Below, piece by piece: positions 24,802 through 32,713 of a stretch of 64,000 nt of DNA (position 1 is the first letter of the stretch; the number at the start of each line of letters is the position of its first letter). The DNA comes from Actinomycetaceae bacterium TAE3-ERU4 (GTDB taxonomy: Bacteria > Actinomycetota > Actinomycetes > Actinomycetales > Actinomycetaceae), in assembly GCA_019218365.1 (NCBI GenBank), contig JAHUUJ010000004.1:142453-206452 (forward strand), read 5' to 3'. Under the pieces are notes generated by a model. The model saw nothing but the letters and a program-made list of their open reading frames with translations. It was not told the DNA's origin and did no database searches. Both the position numbers and the translations under genes were made by a program.

Positions 24802-25808
24802 TGACCTCTACGGATCTTTTACTTGCTGTCAGTATCTCTTTATTAACGGGACTTATCTGCGCCTTTATTACCTTGCGTGTGGCTCGTTGCTCAGTTCGTT
24901 GGGCAGCTATTCTCAGTCCAGTATCGGTGATATTGGCTATGGCTGCGGGATTGCTGGTAGGCATGAAACTGATGCTAATTGAGACCGGTATGGTAGCACT
25001 TCTAATTTTGGCTGCAGTTACTCCCGCAGCACTTTTAATTGGTATTTTTCTTTCGATTCGCAGCCAGGACATTATCAGCAAAACAACTGCCGAATTGGAA
25101 GTAGAAAAACGACGTCGAGAAGTCGAAGAAGGACGTAGAGAGCTTATTACTTGGCTCTCCCATGACTTACGCACTCCCCTGGCAGGGATTAAAGCAATGG
25201 GAGAAGCCCTCGAAGATGGTGTGGCATCAGACCCGCAACTTTACTATCGAAACATCATCACCCAGGCGGATAGAACCACCGCAATGGTTAACGATTTGAT
25301 GGCAATGGCCAGTCTGCGTTCGGGTACAAAAAAAATTCAGACCGAGGCCGTAACCTTAGCCGATTTAGTATCCGATTTAATTAGCCAGCTAACTCCCCTA
25401 GCGGAATCCCGATTAGTAAAGTTATCTGGTGTGACGCATGCTTGCTGCTCGGATGTAATTGGAGACCCTGGACTTTTAACCCGTGCGCTACAAAATATCA
25501 TTGTTAACGCAATTCAATACACCGCGCCAGAAACTAGCGTTAAGGTAGTCCTTGAGTGCGTAGATAATCAACTTCATATACGCGTAAGCGATCATTGTGC
25601 TGGCCTAAGTAAGGAAGATTTGGCTCGAATGTTTGAGGCAGGTTGGCGCGGGGATGCGGCACGCACACCAGGTTCTGCAACTGGGTCAGGATTAGGACTA
25701 CCAATTGTACGAACTGTAGTAGAGGCTCATGGTGGCAAAGTATGGGCAGAAAATAGCCCGCACGGATGTAATATACAAATCGCTCTTCCTACCACGCATC
25801 TACACTAG
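24801..25808 (+). CDS. Sensor histidine kinase
   Basis: A 335-residue kinase. Three hydrophobic segments occupy residues 1-85 with almost no extracellular loop, so the input is likely sensed in or near the membrane or through a partner. A short coiled linker leads to the H box (LITWLSHDLRTPLAG, His121), N box (QNIIVNAIQYT), a diverged G1 box (SDHCAGLS) and G2 (GSGLGLPIVRTVVEAHGG). The start overlaps the response-regulator stop by one base (TAATG). Cys20 and Cys30 near the first span could act as redox sensors; that is speculation. Confidence 0.92.
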   Translation: MTSTDLLLAVSISLLTGLICAFITLRVARCSVRWAAILSPVSVILAMAAGLLVGMKLMLIETGMVALLILAAVTPAALLIGIFLSIRSQDIISKTTAELEVEKRRREVEEGRRELITWLSHDLRTPLAGIKAMGEALEDGVASDPQLYYRNIITQADRTTAMVNDLMAMASLRSGTKKIQTEAVTLADLVSDLISQLTPLAESRLVKLSGVTHACCSDVIGDPGLLTRALQNIIVNAIQYTAPETSVKVVLECVDNQLHIRVSDHCAGLSKEDLARMFEAGWRGDAARTPGSATGSGLGLPIVRTVVEAHGGKVWAENSPHGCNIQIALPTTHLH

Positions 25809-25871
25809 TTGGGAACCTAGGCCCTATCTTTCAGAATGTAATTTAGCGCTGAACAACTTCCTATGTTTTAC

Positions 25872-25898
25872 ATAAACAAATAGCTGGTTTTTGTTTAT
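25872..25898. terminator. Possible AT-rich terminator
   Basis: ATAAACAAA / TTTGTTTAT, 9-bp stem with a 9-base loop between the convergent kinase and hypothetical genes. Confidence 0.35.
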
Positions 25899-25924
25899 TA
25901 AGTAATCCCCTAAAAAATCTATTT

Positions 25925-26278
25925 TTATACTTCCGCAAAACGAGAAACAAGAAGCGGAATTGCAATTTGTTCCCACCAGGGCAAGATGATGAATCCTCCT
26001 GACATTCCACCAGTATCTAAGTGCGGTAAATGTACCCAGAAATCGCGATTATCGAAGCTAGCATCTTTAGCGGCAATATATGCTTCGGTCGAAATTCCTG
26101 TTTGCCGCTCTAACTCGGCATGAATTAGCTCTATAAGAGATTCTCCGTCATTGGGCATCGGCACTTTTTCAAAGATTTCGCATAAAACGTCCCATAGTCG
26201 CTTATTTCCCCGTAATTCATACTGCTGCGGAGCGGGGGTAAACAAATCTGAAATGCTGCCCATCACATTCATTCCCAT
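25925..26278 (-). CDS. Hypothetical protein
   Basis: About 117 residues of soluble, acidic protein. It includes RLWDVLCEIFEKVPMPNDGESLIELIHAELERQTG and a C-terminal stretch DFWVHLPHLDTGGMSGGFIILPWWEQIAIPLLVSRF. I do not recognise a family. The start is uncertain: ATGs at 26278, 26272 and 26263 are possible and a TTG-like extension upstream to 26329 adds hydrophobic residues. GGGA before 26272 is a weak ribosome site. It is convergent to the histidine kinase and stands alone. Confidence 0.55.
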   Translation of the reverse strand: MGMNVMGSISDLFTPAPQQYELRGNKRLWDVLCEIFEKVPMPNDGESLIELIHAELERQTGISTEAYIAAKDASFDNRDFWVHLPHLDTGGMSGGFIILPWWEQIAIPLLVSRFAEV

Positions 26279-26618
26279 CTTTAATCTTTTTCTAATTATA
26301 AAGACAATTTGAGCGTACATGGAGAGCAATTTTTTATAACCAATTCACGATTTGTTTTGAAAACTACCCTAGATATAAGCTCGCTAACTTGCTTATCGTC
26401 TATAAAGCGGCATCGGTTAAGATTTATTAGGCCTTAGTTCTATGATTACATTTATCAACCAGATTAAAGACAATAGGTAACTATGCTAGATACGTTGTCT
26501 CTGCTAGTTTTTTATTAGTTGTTATGACACTTTGTGCTCAAAGATAAATGTTTCTGCTTTTCAGCATCAGAGTTTCCGAGATTCTTTCGCCGAGACTATT
26601 TTCCAGTGAAATAAAATA
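26279..26618. other. Intergenic region without recognised gene
   Basis: 340 AT-rich bases between the hypothetical gene and the tRNA-Gly terminator. I see no coding, RNA or repeat signal. Confidence 0.5.
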
Positions 26619-26645
26619 GCTGACAATGAATCTAGCACTGTCAGC
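26619..26645 (-). terminator. tRNA-Gly terminator
   Basis: GCTGACA / TGTCAGC, 7-bp stem, followed on the minus strand by TATTTTATTT. Confidence 0.65.
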
Positions 26646-26652
26646 CGTTAAG

Positions 26653-26726
26653 TGGAGCGGGCGACGGGAATCGAACCCGCGTAATCTGCTTGGAAGGCAG
26701 AGGCTTTACCATTAAGCTACGCCCGC
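26653..26726 (-). tRNA. tRNA-Gly (anticodon TCC)
   Basis: Full cloverleaf on the minus strand. The acceptor GCGGGCG pairs with CGCCCGC, the anticodon loop is CTTCCAA with TCC, the T-loop is GGTTCGATTCC, and a 3' CCA is encoded. It reads GGA and GGG codons. Confidence 0.97.
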
Positions 26727-26984
26727 AAAACAAGAAAGCCGAAGCTTTTGTATCTTGCTCGAAGTAGAATACACGATTCTTTTTTCATATGCAATTAATA
26801 ATTTCCCCTCTTAAGTTTTTTTCATACTAGCGCTAATCTAAATAGAAAATTAAGCAGTAACTCAGTTGACGAATAAGTGAAAATATTATTGTTTTTAAGG
26901 GAGACAACAACCTCCCCACCCTTTTTAATAACTCTCCCTAAACCAATAATGTGATTTACCTTTCGCTAGGTTAAAGTAGTAGGT

Positions 26985-28241
26985 ATGCTTGTAAACCCTG
27001 ACACCAATTACACCTTCGCCCAACGTGAGATGCATTTTCGTCCCTCCCCAGTGAGGGCTGTGTTCGAAACAGCTATGCAGCCAGGTATGCTTTCGGTCGC
27101 CGGAGGCAACCCAGATTTATCGCTACTGGACATGGATGCAATTAGCTCCCTCCTCTCCTCTGGGGCTATCGACCCGTTAGCTGATATTTTCCAGTACGGT
27201 TCAGGAGCTGGAACCGATGGAGCTCGCGTTCTCTCCGCTGCCTTGATGTCTTGGGGTGGAGCTGAATATGATATAGACGAAATTCAAATTACCTCCGGTT
27301 CACAAGCTGGACTTGACGCAGTTACCAAGCTTCTTTGCGATCCAGGAGACATAATTCTTGCCGAGGCCCCCACCTACGTAGGAGTTCTAGGTACTTTTGG
27401 TGCTTATCAGGTTGAGGTACGCCAAGTTCCCATTGACGCTCATGGACTAGACCCCGCCCGAGTGGAGGAAGCTATTAAACAGGCGCATTCTGAGGGACGT
27501 AAAGTTCGTTATCTTTATACTATCAGCGCCTACCAAAACCCTTCCGGAGTTTGTCTATCCCCCGAACGGCATAAGAGATTAATTGAAGTCTGCGCCAATC
27601 ATGGCGTATGGGTGGTTGAGGATGATGCCTATGGCCTTCTTGGCTTCCCTCGCTACGATTCGGATACCCCTTTAGAAGGAGCTGTTCATCTTCCCGGTGG
27701 AGCCACCCCACAACCCAGACTTCCCATGCTTGCAGCTACCTCTCATGATTGGGTAATTCATCTAGGGTCCTATTCCAAGATTTTTTCTCCCGGAGCGCGA
27801 GTGGGTTGGATAGCCGCCCCAAAACCAGTGAGGGAACGTCTCCAAATTGCCTGTGAATCCGTCTGCATCACTCCCTCGGTCATTGCCCAAGACTTGGTGG
27901 AACGTTATGTAGGCACATCTCTTTGGCAGAACTCTCTCAATAAGCAGCGCAAGGTTTATGCAGAGCGTTGCTCCGCAGCGGTAAAAGCGTGCCAGGAGTA
28001 TCTGCCGGAAGGCTCAACCTGGGAAGTTCCCCAAGGGGGCTTTTTCCTCTGGGTTAAACTTCCCGAGGGACAATGGGGAGATGTACTCACTCGCGGGCTA
28101 AAACACAAGGTCGTCGCTGTGCCAGGTTCAGGTTGTTACGTAGACAGCGAACCAGGTACCCATATACGCATTGCTTTTAGCGCTGTTCCAGCAGAAAAAA
28201 TTAACGAAAGCATAGCTCGCTTAGGGGTAGCATTACACTAA
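26985..28241 (+). CDS. PLP-dependent aminotransferase, class I/II
   Basis: Fold-type I aminotransferase of the 2-aminoadipate/LysN and MocR-like group. The PLP lysine is in SYSKIFSPGARVGW, with the YQNPSG motif and a conserved Asp in VEDDAYG. 418 residues; no DNA-binding domain, so it is an enzyme and not a MocR regulator. It has no ribosome site; TAAAGT 7 bases before the ATG suggests a leaderless mRNA. It stands alone between tRNA-Gly and tRNA-Pro. Amino-donor specificity is unknown; several such enzymes act on aromatic or branched-chain substrates. Confidence 0.88.
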   Translation: MLVNPDTNYTFAQREMHFRPSPVRAVFETAMQPGMLSVAGGNPDLSLLDMDAISSLLSSGAIDPLADIFQYGSGAGTDGARVLSAALMSWGGAEYDIDEIQITSGSQAGLDAVTKLLCDPGDIILAEAPTYVGVLGTFGAYQVEVRQVPIDAHGLDPARVEEAIKQAHSEGRKVRYLYTISAYQNPSGVCLSPERHKRLIEVCANHGVWVVEDDAYGLLGFPRYDSDTPLEGAVHLPGGATPQPRLPMLAATSHDWVIHLGSYSKIFSPGARVGWIAAPKPVRERLQIACESVCITPSVIAQDLVERYVGTSLWQNSLNKQRKVYAERCSAAVKACQEYLPEGSTWEVPQGGFFLWVKLPEGQWGDVLTRGLKHKVVAVPGSGCYVDSEPGTHIRIAFSAVPAEKINESIARLGVALH

Positions 28242-28342
28242 AGTCAGCATGCTACTTTAGAGTGTGACTAACAACCATAGATTCTGCATTTGCTAGACCC
28301 TGAAAGTTCGCTACAATGGGTAACCGTTGTGTTTCACAACAA

Positions 28343-28416
28343 CGGGCTGTGGCGCAGCTTGGTAGCGCGCCTGCTTTGGGAGCAGGATGTCGCAGGTTCA
28401 AATCCTGTCAGCCCGA
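28343..28416 (+). tRNA. tRNA-Pro (anticodon TGG)
   Basis: Acceptor CGGGCTG pairs with CAGCCCG. The anticodon arm is CTGCTTTGGGAGCAG with TGG, and the T-arm is CAGGTTCAAATCCTG. CCA is not encoded. The last 9 bases overlap the 3' end of the convergent tag gene. Confidence 0.97.
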
Positions 28417-28983
28417 CTCTTTTACTCTGTCATTTACCACGCCTATTGCTTGCATTAGTGCGTACATATTTACCGGCCCTACCATAGTAAAACCGGCTTT
28501 CTTCAGTTCTTTTGCAAGTTTTTCCGAGGCCGCTGTTTTAGCCGGTATTTGGTCGACATGTAATGGTTGTGACAAGTCGGGCTGGTGATATTTCCAAACT
28601 AACTGAGAAATCCCTCCTTTATTACGCATAGCAATGGTCGCAAGAGCATTTTGCACCACTGCCCTAACTTTGCGCTCATTCTTAATTATTCCTTCTATTC
28701 CAAGGATTTCTTCTATCTTACTTTCGGTAAAACGACCTACTTCATCAGGAGAAAAATCAGCAAAGACTTCTCTTAAACGTTCCCGACAGGAAAGAACTAT
28801 TTTCCAAGAAAGCCCTACTTGAAATCCCTCTAGACAAAGACGTTCGAAGACTTCTTGCTCTTTTCTACATTCTTTTCCCCACTCATTATCGTAGTATTCA
28901 CGCAACTGTTTATCGAAACAGGCCCACCGGGGACGTGCCACACCGTCTTCACACAGATAGTATCCATTCTCTAAAAGTTCCAT
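28408..28983 (-). CDS. tag: DNA-3-methyladenine glycosylase I
   Basis: Base-excision repair enzyme that removes 3-methyladenine. The family patterns EYYDNEWG, CLEGFQVGLSWKIVLSCRE (with the catalytic Glu and Trp) and MVGPVNMYALMQAIGVVNDR are present. 191 residues. In Escherichia coli Tag, a zinc site uses two Cys and two His; here the second ligand (His in YHDNEWG) is Tyr and the C-terminal His and Cys are replaced (NDR instead of NDH, then stop). The stop codon lies inside the tRNA-Pro gene on the other strand. Confidence 0.9.
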   Translation of the reverse strand: MELLENGYYLCEDGVARPRWACFDKQLREYYDNEWGKECRKEQEVFERLCLEGFQVGLSWKIVLSCRERLREVFADFSPDEVGRFTESKIEEILGIEGIIKNERKVRAVVQNALATIAMRNKGGISQLVWKYHQPDLSQPLHVDQIPAKTAASEKLAKELKKAGFTMVGPVNMYALMQAIGVVNDRVKESG

Positions 28984-29071
28984 ACTTTCCTTCTTTCTTC
29001 TTACTTCAACTCTAACGGCTATTCTTAATACCCCAATTAAATAGATAGTGAAATGTGGAAAGAATAAAACT

Positions 29072-29105
29072 GAAAACCCCCATCCTGAATAGGATGGGGG
29101 TTTTC
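29072..29105 (-). terminator. rpmF terminator
   Basis: 15-bp perfect stem GAAAACCCCCATCCT / AGGATGGGGGTTTTC with a GAAT loop, 13 bases after the rpmF stop; TTTTATT follows on the minus strand. Confidence 0.85.
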
Positions 29106-29117
29106 TAAAGACTAAAA

Positions 29118-29288
29118 TCAGCCCTCAAGGTCAACCAAGCCAGCTTTGTAAGCCTTGGCTAGACGACGGGGAATCGCAACCTCGCGGCCACCAACGCGGA
29201 CGTTGACCAACTCGGTGAGCTGAGCCTTCCACTGGGACCGGCGAGAGCGGGTGTTGCTACGGGACATTTTACGCTTTGGTACTGCCAT
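29118..29288 (-). CDS. rpmF: 50S ribosomal protein L32, cysteine-free form
   Basis: A 56-residue basic protein. The N-terminus [22 protein letters not shown] is the L32 signature. The usual zinc ribbon (CxxC pairs) is replaced by [19 protein letters not shown], as in the C-minus L32 of mycobacteria, which is used when zinc is scarce. An AAGGAG site precedes the ATG at a long spacing. It is short and could be missed by automated length cut-offs. Its own hairpin follows. Whether a second, zinc-binding L32 exists elsewhere is not known. Confidence 0.93.
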   Translation of the reverse strand: MAVPKRKMSRSNTRSRRSQWKAQLTELVNVRVGGREVAIPRRLAKAYKAGLVDLEG

Positions 29289-29478
29289 GAGCCCTGCCGC
29301 TCCTTTCCTTAAATAAACAAATTAAAGTTACCACCCAATACTGTGCCATCTTTAGCCTCAATAAGCTATCCGAAAGGAGCTTTTCAAGTGCGAAATCAGT
29401 CACGAATAGGCAACCCGAAAATTCTATCACGACCTTATGCTTTTAAGAAACCCAGAATAATGTGGCATTATTTGCAAC

Positions 29479-30105
29479 ATGCTGACGATTAAGGACAACC
29501 AGGTAGTTAAGAATGAATTAGAGATTAAAAAATCTCGTTTTATAACTACCCTTACCCGCGCCGACAGTGAAGATTCCGCCCGTGAATTTATTGCCGAGAT
29601 AAAAGAGACTTACCCTGATGCTCGCCACAATTGCTTAGCATATATCGTCCCGGGTCAAGGCAATAACAATATTGAGCGTTCTTCCGATGATGGCGAGCCT
29701 TCCGGCACCGCTGGACTTCCAATGTTAGATTCCCTGCGAGGAGCTGGCGTAGAACGCATTTGCGCTGTTGTTACTCGCTATTTTGGCGGTATTCTGCTGG
29801 GGACAGGTGGACTTGTTCGCGCTTATACAGATTCTGTAGCTTCAGCTTTAGAACTTAGTTCATTAGTTGAGCTTGAAGAACACGACATCTGGGAACTACC
29901 TATAAGCCATCAAACAGCCGGGAAAGTAGAAGCAGATTTGCGTGCCTTAAATTTTCAAGTTATCGACACCCTCTATGCTGAGAAAGCAACTATTCGGGTA
30001 TCGGTTCTTCCACAGAAAGCAAATGAGTTCCTCAGCGCAGTAGCTGCACTCACTCAAGGGCAGGGAGAGGCTAAGCTCGTAGGCACACAGCTTAGTCCCG
30101 CTTAG
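29479..30105 (+). CDS. YigZ/IMPACT family protein
   Basis: 208 residues. The N-terminal UPF0029/IMPACT domain shows KKSRFITTLTRADS, YPDARHNCLAYIV, SDDGEPSGTAGLPML and VVTRYFGGILLGTGGLVRAY; the C-terminal DUF1949-like part is shorter. Homologs are proposed to act in translation control or as amino-acid-metabolism regulators, but no precise role is proven. The ATG has no ribosome site; CATTAT 7 bases upstream suggests a leaderless transcript. Monocistronic; convergent with rpiB across a hairpin. Confidence 0.9.
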   Translation: MLTIKDNQVVKNELEIKKSRFITTLTRADSEDSAREFIAEIKETYPDARHNCLAYIVPGQGNNNIERSSDDGEPSGTAGLPMLDSLRGAGVERICAVVTRYFGGILLGTGGLVRAYTDSVASALELSSLVELEEHDIWELPISHQTAGKVEADLRALNFQVIDTLYAEKATIRVSVLPQKANEFLSAVAALTQGQGEAKLVGTQLSPA

Positions 30106-30108
30106 GAA

Positions 30109-30140
30109 TTTCCCGCTGCCGGTATGTAGACAGCGGGAAA
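30109..30140. terminator. Bidirectional terminator, YigZ/rpiB
   Basis: 10-bp stem TTTCCCGCTG / CAGCGGGAAA with a 12-base loop; ends in GGGAAAG before rpiB's stop. Confidence 0.7.
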
Positions 30141-30144
30141 GAGT

Positions 30145-30591
30145 TTAGCGATTTTCGTATTCTCCGAGTTGGGAAATGCGCCTACAGTGACGTTCATCTT
30201 CCGAGAATGGCTCAGCAATAAATACGTCTATAATTTCTAGCGCGTCTTCCAACGAATGCATGCGTCCGCCGATTCCCATCAGGTTTGCGTTGTTGTGTTC
30301 ACGTGCTAATTTTGCTGTTTCCTTGCTCCAGGCAAGAGCGCATCGAGCACCATTAACCTTGTTAGCAGCAATTTGCTCACCGTTTCCAGAACCACCAATG
30401 ACAATCCCAAGGCTACCTGGATCAGAAACTACAGCTTCGGCTGCAGCGATACAAAACGCTGGGTAATCATCATTGGGGTCATATTCATACGCCCCGTGAT
30501 CGATAACCTCATGCCCAGCTTTTTCAAGGTGAGCGGCAACGGTATTTTTTAGTTCAAAACCAGCATGGTCAGTTCCCAAATGAATTCTCAT
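30145..30591 (-). CDS. rpiB: Ribose-5-phosphate isomerase B
   Basis: Interconverts ribose-5-phosphate and ribulose-5-phosphate in the pentose phosphate pathway. Motifs are GTDHAGFELK near the start, the GGSGNGEQIAANKVNGARCAL catalytic region and GIGGRMHS. 148 residues from the ATG at 30591; a GTG five codons upstream is also in frame but less likely. The active-site Cys of E. coli RpiB is replaced by Ser (GGSGNG), as is usual in the mycobacterial type. Divergent from pepO with only 58 bases between the starts, so the promoters are close or overlap. Confidence 0.93.
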   Translation of the reverse strand: MRIHLGTDHAGFELKNTVAAHLEKAGHEVIDHGAYEYDPNDDYPAFCIAAAEAVVSDPGSLGIVIGGSGNGEQIAANKVNGARCALAWSKETAKLAREHNNANLMGIGGRMHSLEDALEIIDVFIAEPFSEDERHCRRISQLGEYENR

Positions 30592-30649
30592 ACTTAAATT
30601 GTGCACTATCTAGTGGAAAAGGGTAAAGGTAAAAGAGTAAAATCGGGGA

Positions 30650-32635
30650 ATGAGAAATATTAAAGAAGACACCTTACTTTCTGGCTCCGATTCAAATGTG
30701 CGACCACAAGATGATCTTTTTGCTTTCGTAAATGGTAATTGGATTAAGGAATTCGAGATTCCCGCAGACCGACCAATTCACGGTTCTTTTTACGATTTGC
30801 GAGACTCTTCTGAACGTGATGTTCACGAAATTATTAAAGAATGCGCAAGTGGCAAAATAGCTGACACCGACGCTAAACGTATTGGTCGCTATTATTCAGC
30901 TTTCATGGATGAAGAAAGCGTGGAGCAACTAGGCGCTTCTCCTCTTGTTCCACTTTTTGCTGAAATTGACGAGAAAACCTCCCATACTCAGCTAGCTGAA
31001 CTTATGGGCAAGCATCAGTATAACGGTATGCGTGGACTTTTTTCTTTCTACGTTTCTATCGACCGCAATAGCCCAAATCGCTATGTTCCTTACGTTTCCC
31101 AGTCAGGTATTTCTTTACCGGATGAATCTTACTACCGAGAAGATCACTACCAAGAAATTCGCGAATCTTATCTCAAACATATAGAACGTATGTTTACTTT
31201 GGTAGAAGAAAATATCAACTCTGTACATGCAGCACAGGTTATTTTTGAGCTGGAAACCAAAATCGCAAAACTACATTGGGATAAGGTTTCTAATCGGGAT
31301 GCCAAAAAGACAAATAACCCCATGACCTTTTCTGAACTTAAGGAAAGTGCTAATGGATTCGCGTGGGATAGCTGGTATAACGGTCTAAGTTGTCCTACAA
31401 CATTTTTCTCTGAAGTAATTGTTTATCAGCCTTCTTTCTTCACTGAAGTAAGTCTACTTTGGAAAGAAACTAAACTGGACACTCTTAAGCTCTGGTTGAA
31501 GTGGCAGACTATACAGGCTTTTGCGTCCGAACTGGATTCTCGGATAGTAAATGAAAATTTCGATTTTTGGGGACGTACCCTAACCGGATCCGAGGTCATC
31601 AGGGAACGTTGGAAACGTGGAGTTGCACATGTTGAAGGGGCCCTTGGCGAGGCTCTCGGACGGCTTTACGTAGAACGTCATTTCCCTCCAGAGAACAAAG
31701 CCAGAATGCAAACATTGGTAGCTAATCTCTTAGAAGCCTACCGTCAATCAATTTCTAATTTGGAATGGATGAGTCCACAAACTCGTAAGCGTGCTCTTGA
31801 AAAGTTGGCTTCTTTCAATCCAAAGATTGCCTACCCTAATGAATGGAGATCATACGAGGGTCTTTCCTTAGATGGCGACAACCTGGTCGAAATTGCCTGC
31901 GAGGTAGCCCGTTTCGAATCTGACTACGAATACGCCAAGGTAGGCTCACCTCTTAATCCAGAAGAATGGCACATGACCCCTCAAACGGTTAATGCCTATT
32001 ACAATCCAACAGCAAACGAGATTGTTTTCCCGGCCGCTATTTTACGTCCGCCTTTCTTCAGTCCTGACCGTCCAGATGTTTTAAATTATGCGGCAATTGG
32101 TGCGGTAATTGGACACGAAATCGGACATGGGTTTGATGATCAAGGATCTCAGTACGATGGAAATGGGGCGATGAATAACTGGTGGACAGACACTGACCGT
32201 GAAGAGTTTGAAAAACGGACTAAACGCCTGATTGACCAATATGATGGATTCACTCCAAGCGGTTTAGATTCTACTTATCACGTTAATGGTGCCCTTACAA
32301 TCGGCGAGAACATTGGTGATCTTGGCGGTTTGGGAATCGCCTGGAAAGCTTGGAAACTCTCGTTAGCAGAAAAGGGAATTACTGATGTAGCTGACGCTCC
32401 AAAGGTTGGAGATATTCCCGCAGCTAAGGCTTTCTTCTATTCATGGGCTCGTTGTTGGCGTTCTAAAGTCCGACCGGCCTTTGCAATTCAGTTACTTTCG
32501 ATTGACCCGCACTCCCCTAATGAATTCCGTTGCAATGGAATCGTTTCAAATATGGATGCTTTTGCTGAGGTATTTGATTTGAAAGAAACCGATGCGCTTT
32601 GGCTTGATCCAGAAAATCGAGTAACCATCTGGTAG
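30650..32635 (+). CDS. pepO: M13 family zinc metallopeptidase (PepO-like)
   Basis: Neprilysin-type endopeptidase, 661 residues, cytoplasmic or exported without a signal peptide. The zinc site is HEIGH (residues 489-493) with the third ligand Glu in ENIGDLGG. The N-terminal half (DDLFAFVNGNWIKEFEIPADRP) matches the M13 N-terminal domain, and the C-terminus ends in PENRVTIW, the usual end (C-R/xVW) in a Cys-free form. No ribosome site; TAAAAT 6 bases before the ATG suggests leaderless expression. A 44-bp palindrome follows. Confidence 0.93.
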   Translation: MRNIKEDTLLSGSDSNVRPQDDLFAFVNGNWIKEFEIPADRPIHGSFYDLRDSSERDVHEIIKECASGKIADTDAKRIGRYYSAFMDEESVEQLGASPLVPLFAEIDEKTSHTQLAELMGKHQYNGMRGLFSFYVSIDRNSPNRYVPYVSQSGISLPDESYYREDHYQEIRESYLKHIERMFTLVEENINSVHAAQVIFELETKIAKLHWDKVSNRDAKKTNNPMTFSELKESANGFAWDSWYNGLSCPTTFFSEVIVYQPSFFTEVSLLWKETKLDTLKLWLKWQTIQAFASELDSRIVNENFDFWGRTLTGSEVIRERWKRGVAHVEGALGEALGRLYVERHFPPENKARMQTLVANLLEAYRQSISNLEWMSPQTRKRALEKLASFNPKIAYPNEWRSYEGLSLDGDNLVEIACEVARFESDYEYAKVGSPLNPEEWHMTPQTVNAYYNPTANEIVFPAAILRPPFFSPDRPDVLNYAAIGAVIGHEIGHGFDDQGSQYDGNGAMNNWWTDTDREEFEKRTKRLIDQYDGFTPSGLDSTYHVNGALTIGENIGDLGGLGIAWKAWKLSLAEKGITDVADAPKVGDIPAAKAFFYSWARCWRSKVRPAFAIQLLSIDPHSPNEFRCNGIVSNMDAFAEVFDLKETDALWLDPENRVTIW

Positions 32636-32645
32636 AAAAATCGAA

Positions 32646-32689
32646 AAAGGTTTGGGGCGAGGAAGAATTCTTCCTCGCCCCAAACCTTT
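32646..32689. terminator. Bidirectional terminator, pepO/EIIC
   Basis: Perfect 44-bp palindrome without a spacer (arms 32646-32667 and 32668-32689, core TTTGGGGCGAGGAAGAA). The hairpin loop would form from the central AATT. Confidence 0.85.
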
Positions 32690-32713
32690 AAGATGCTAAA
32701 GCGCTAATTTTTA

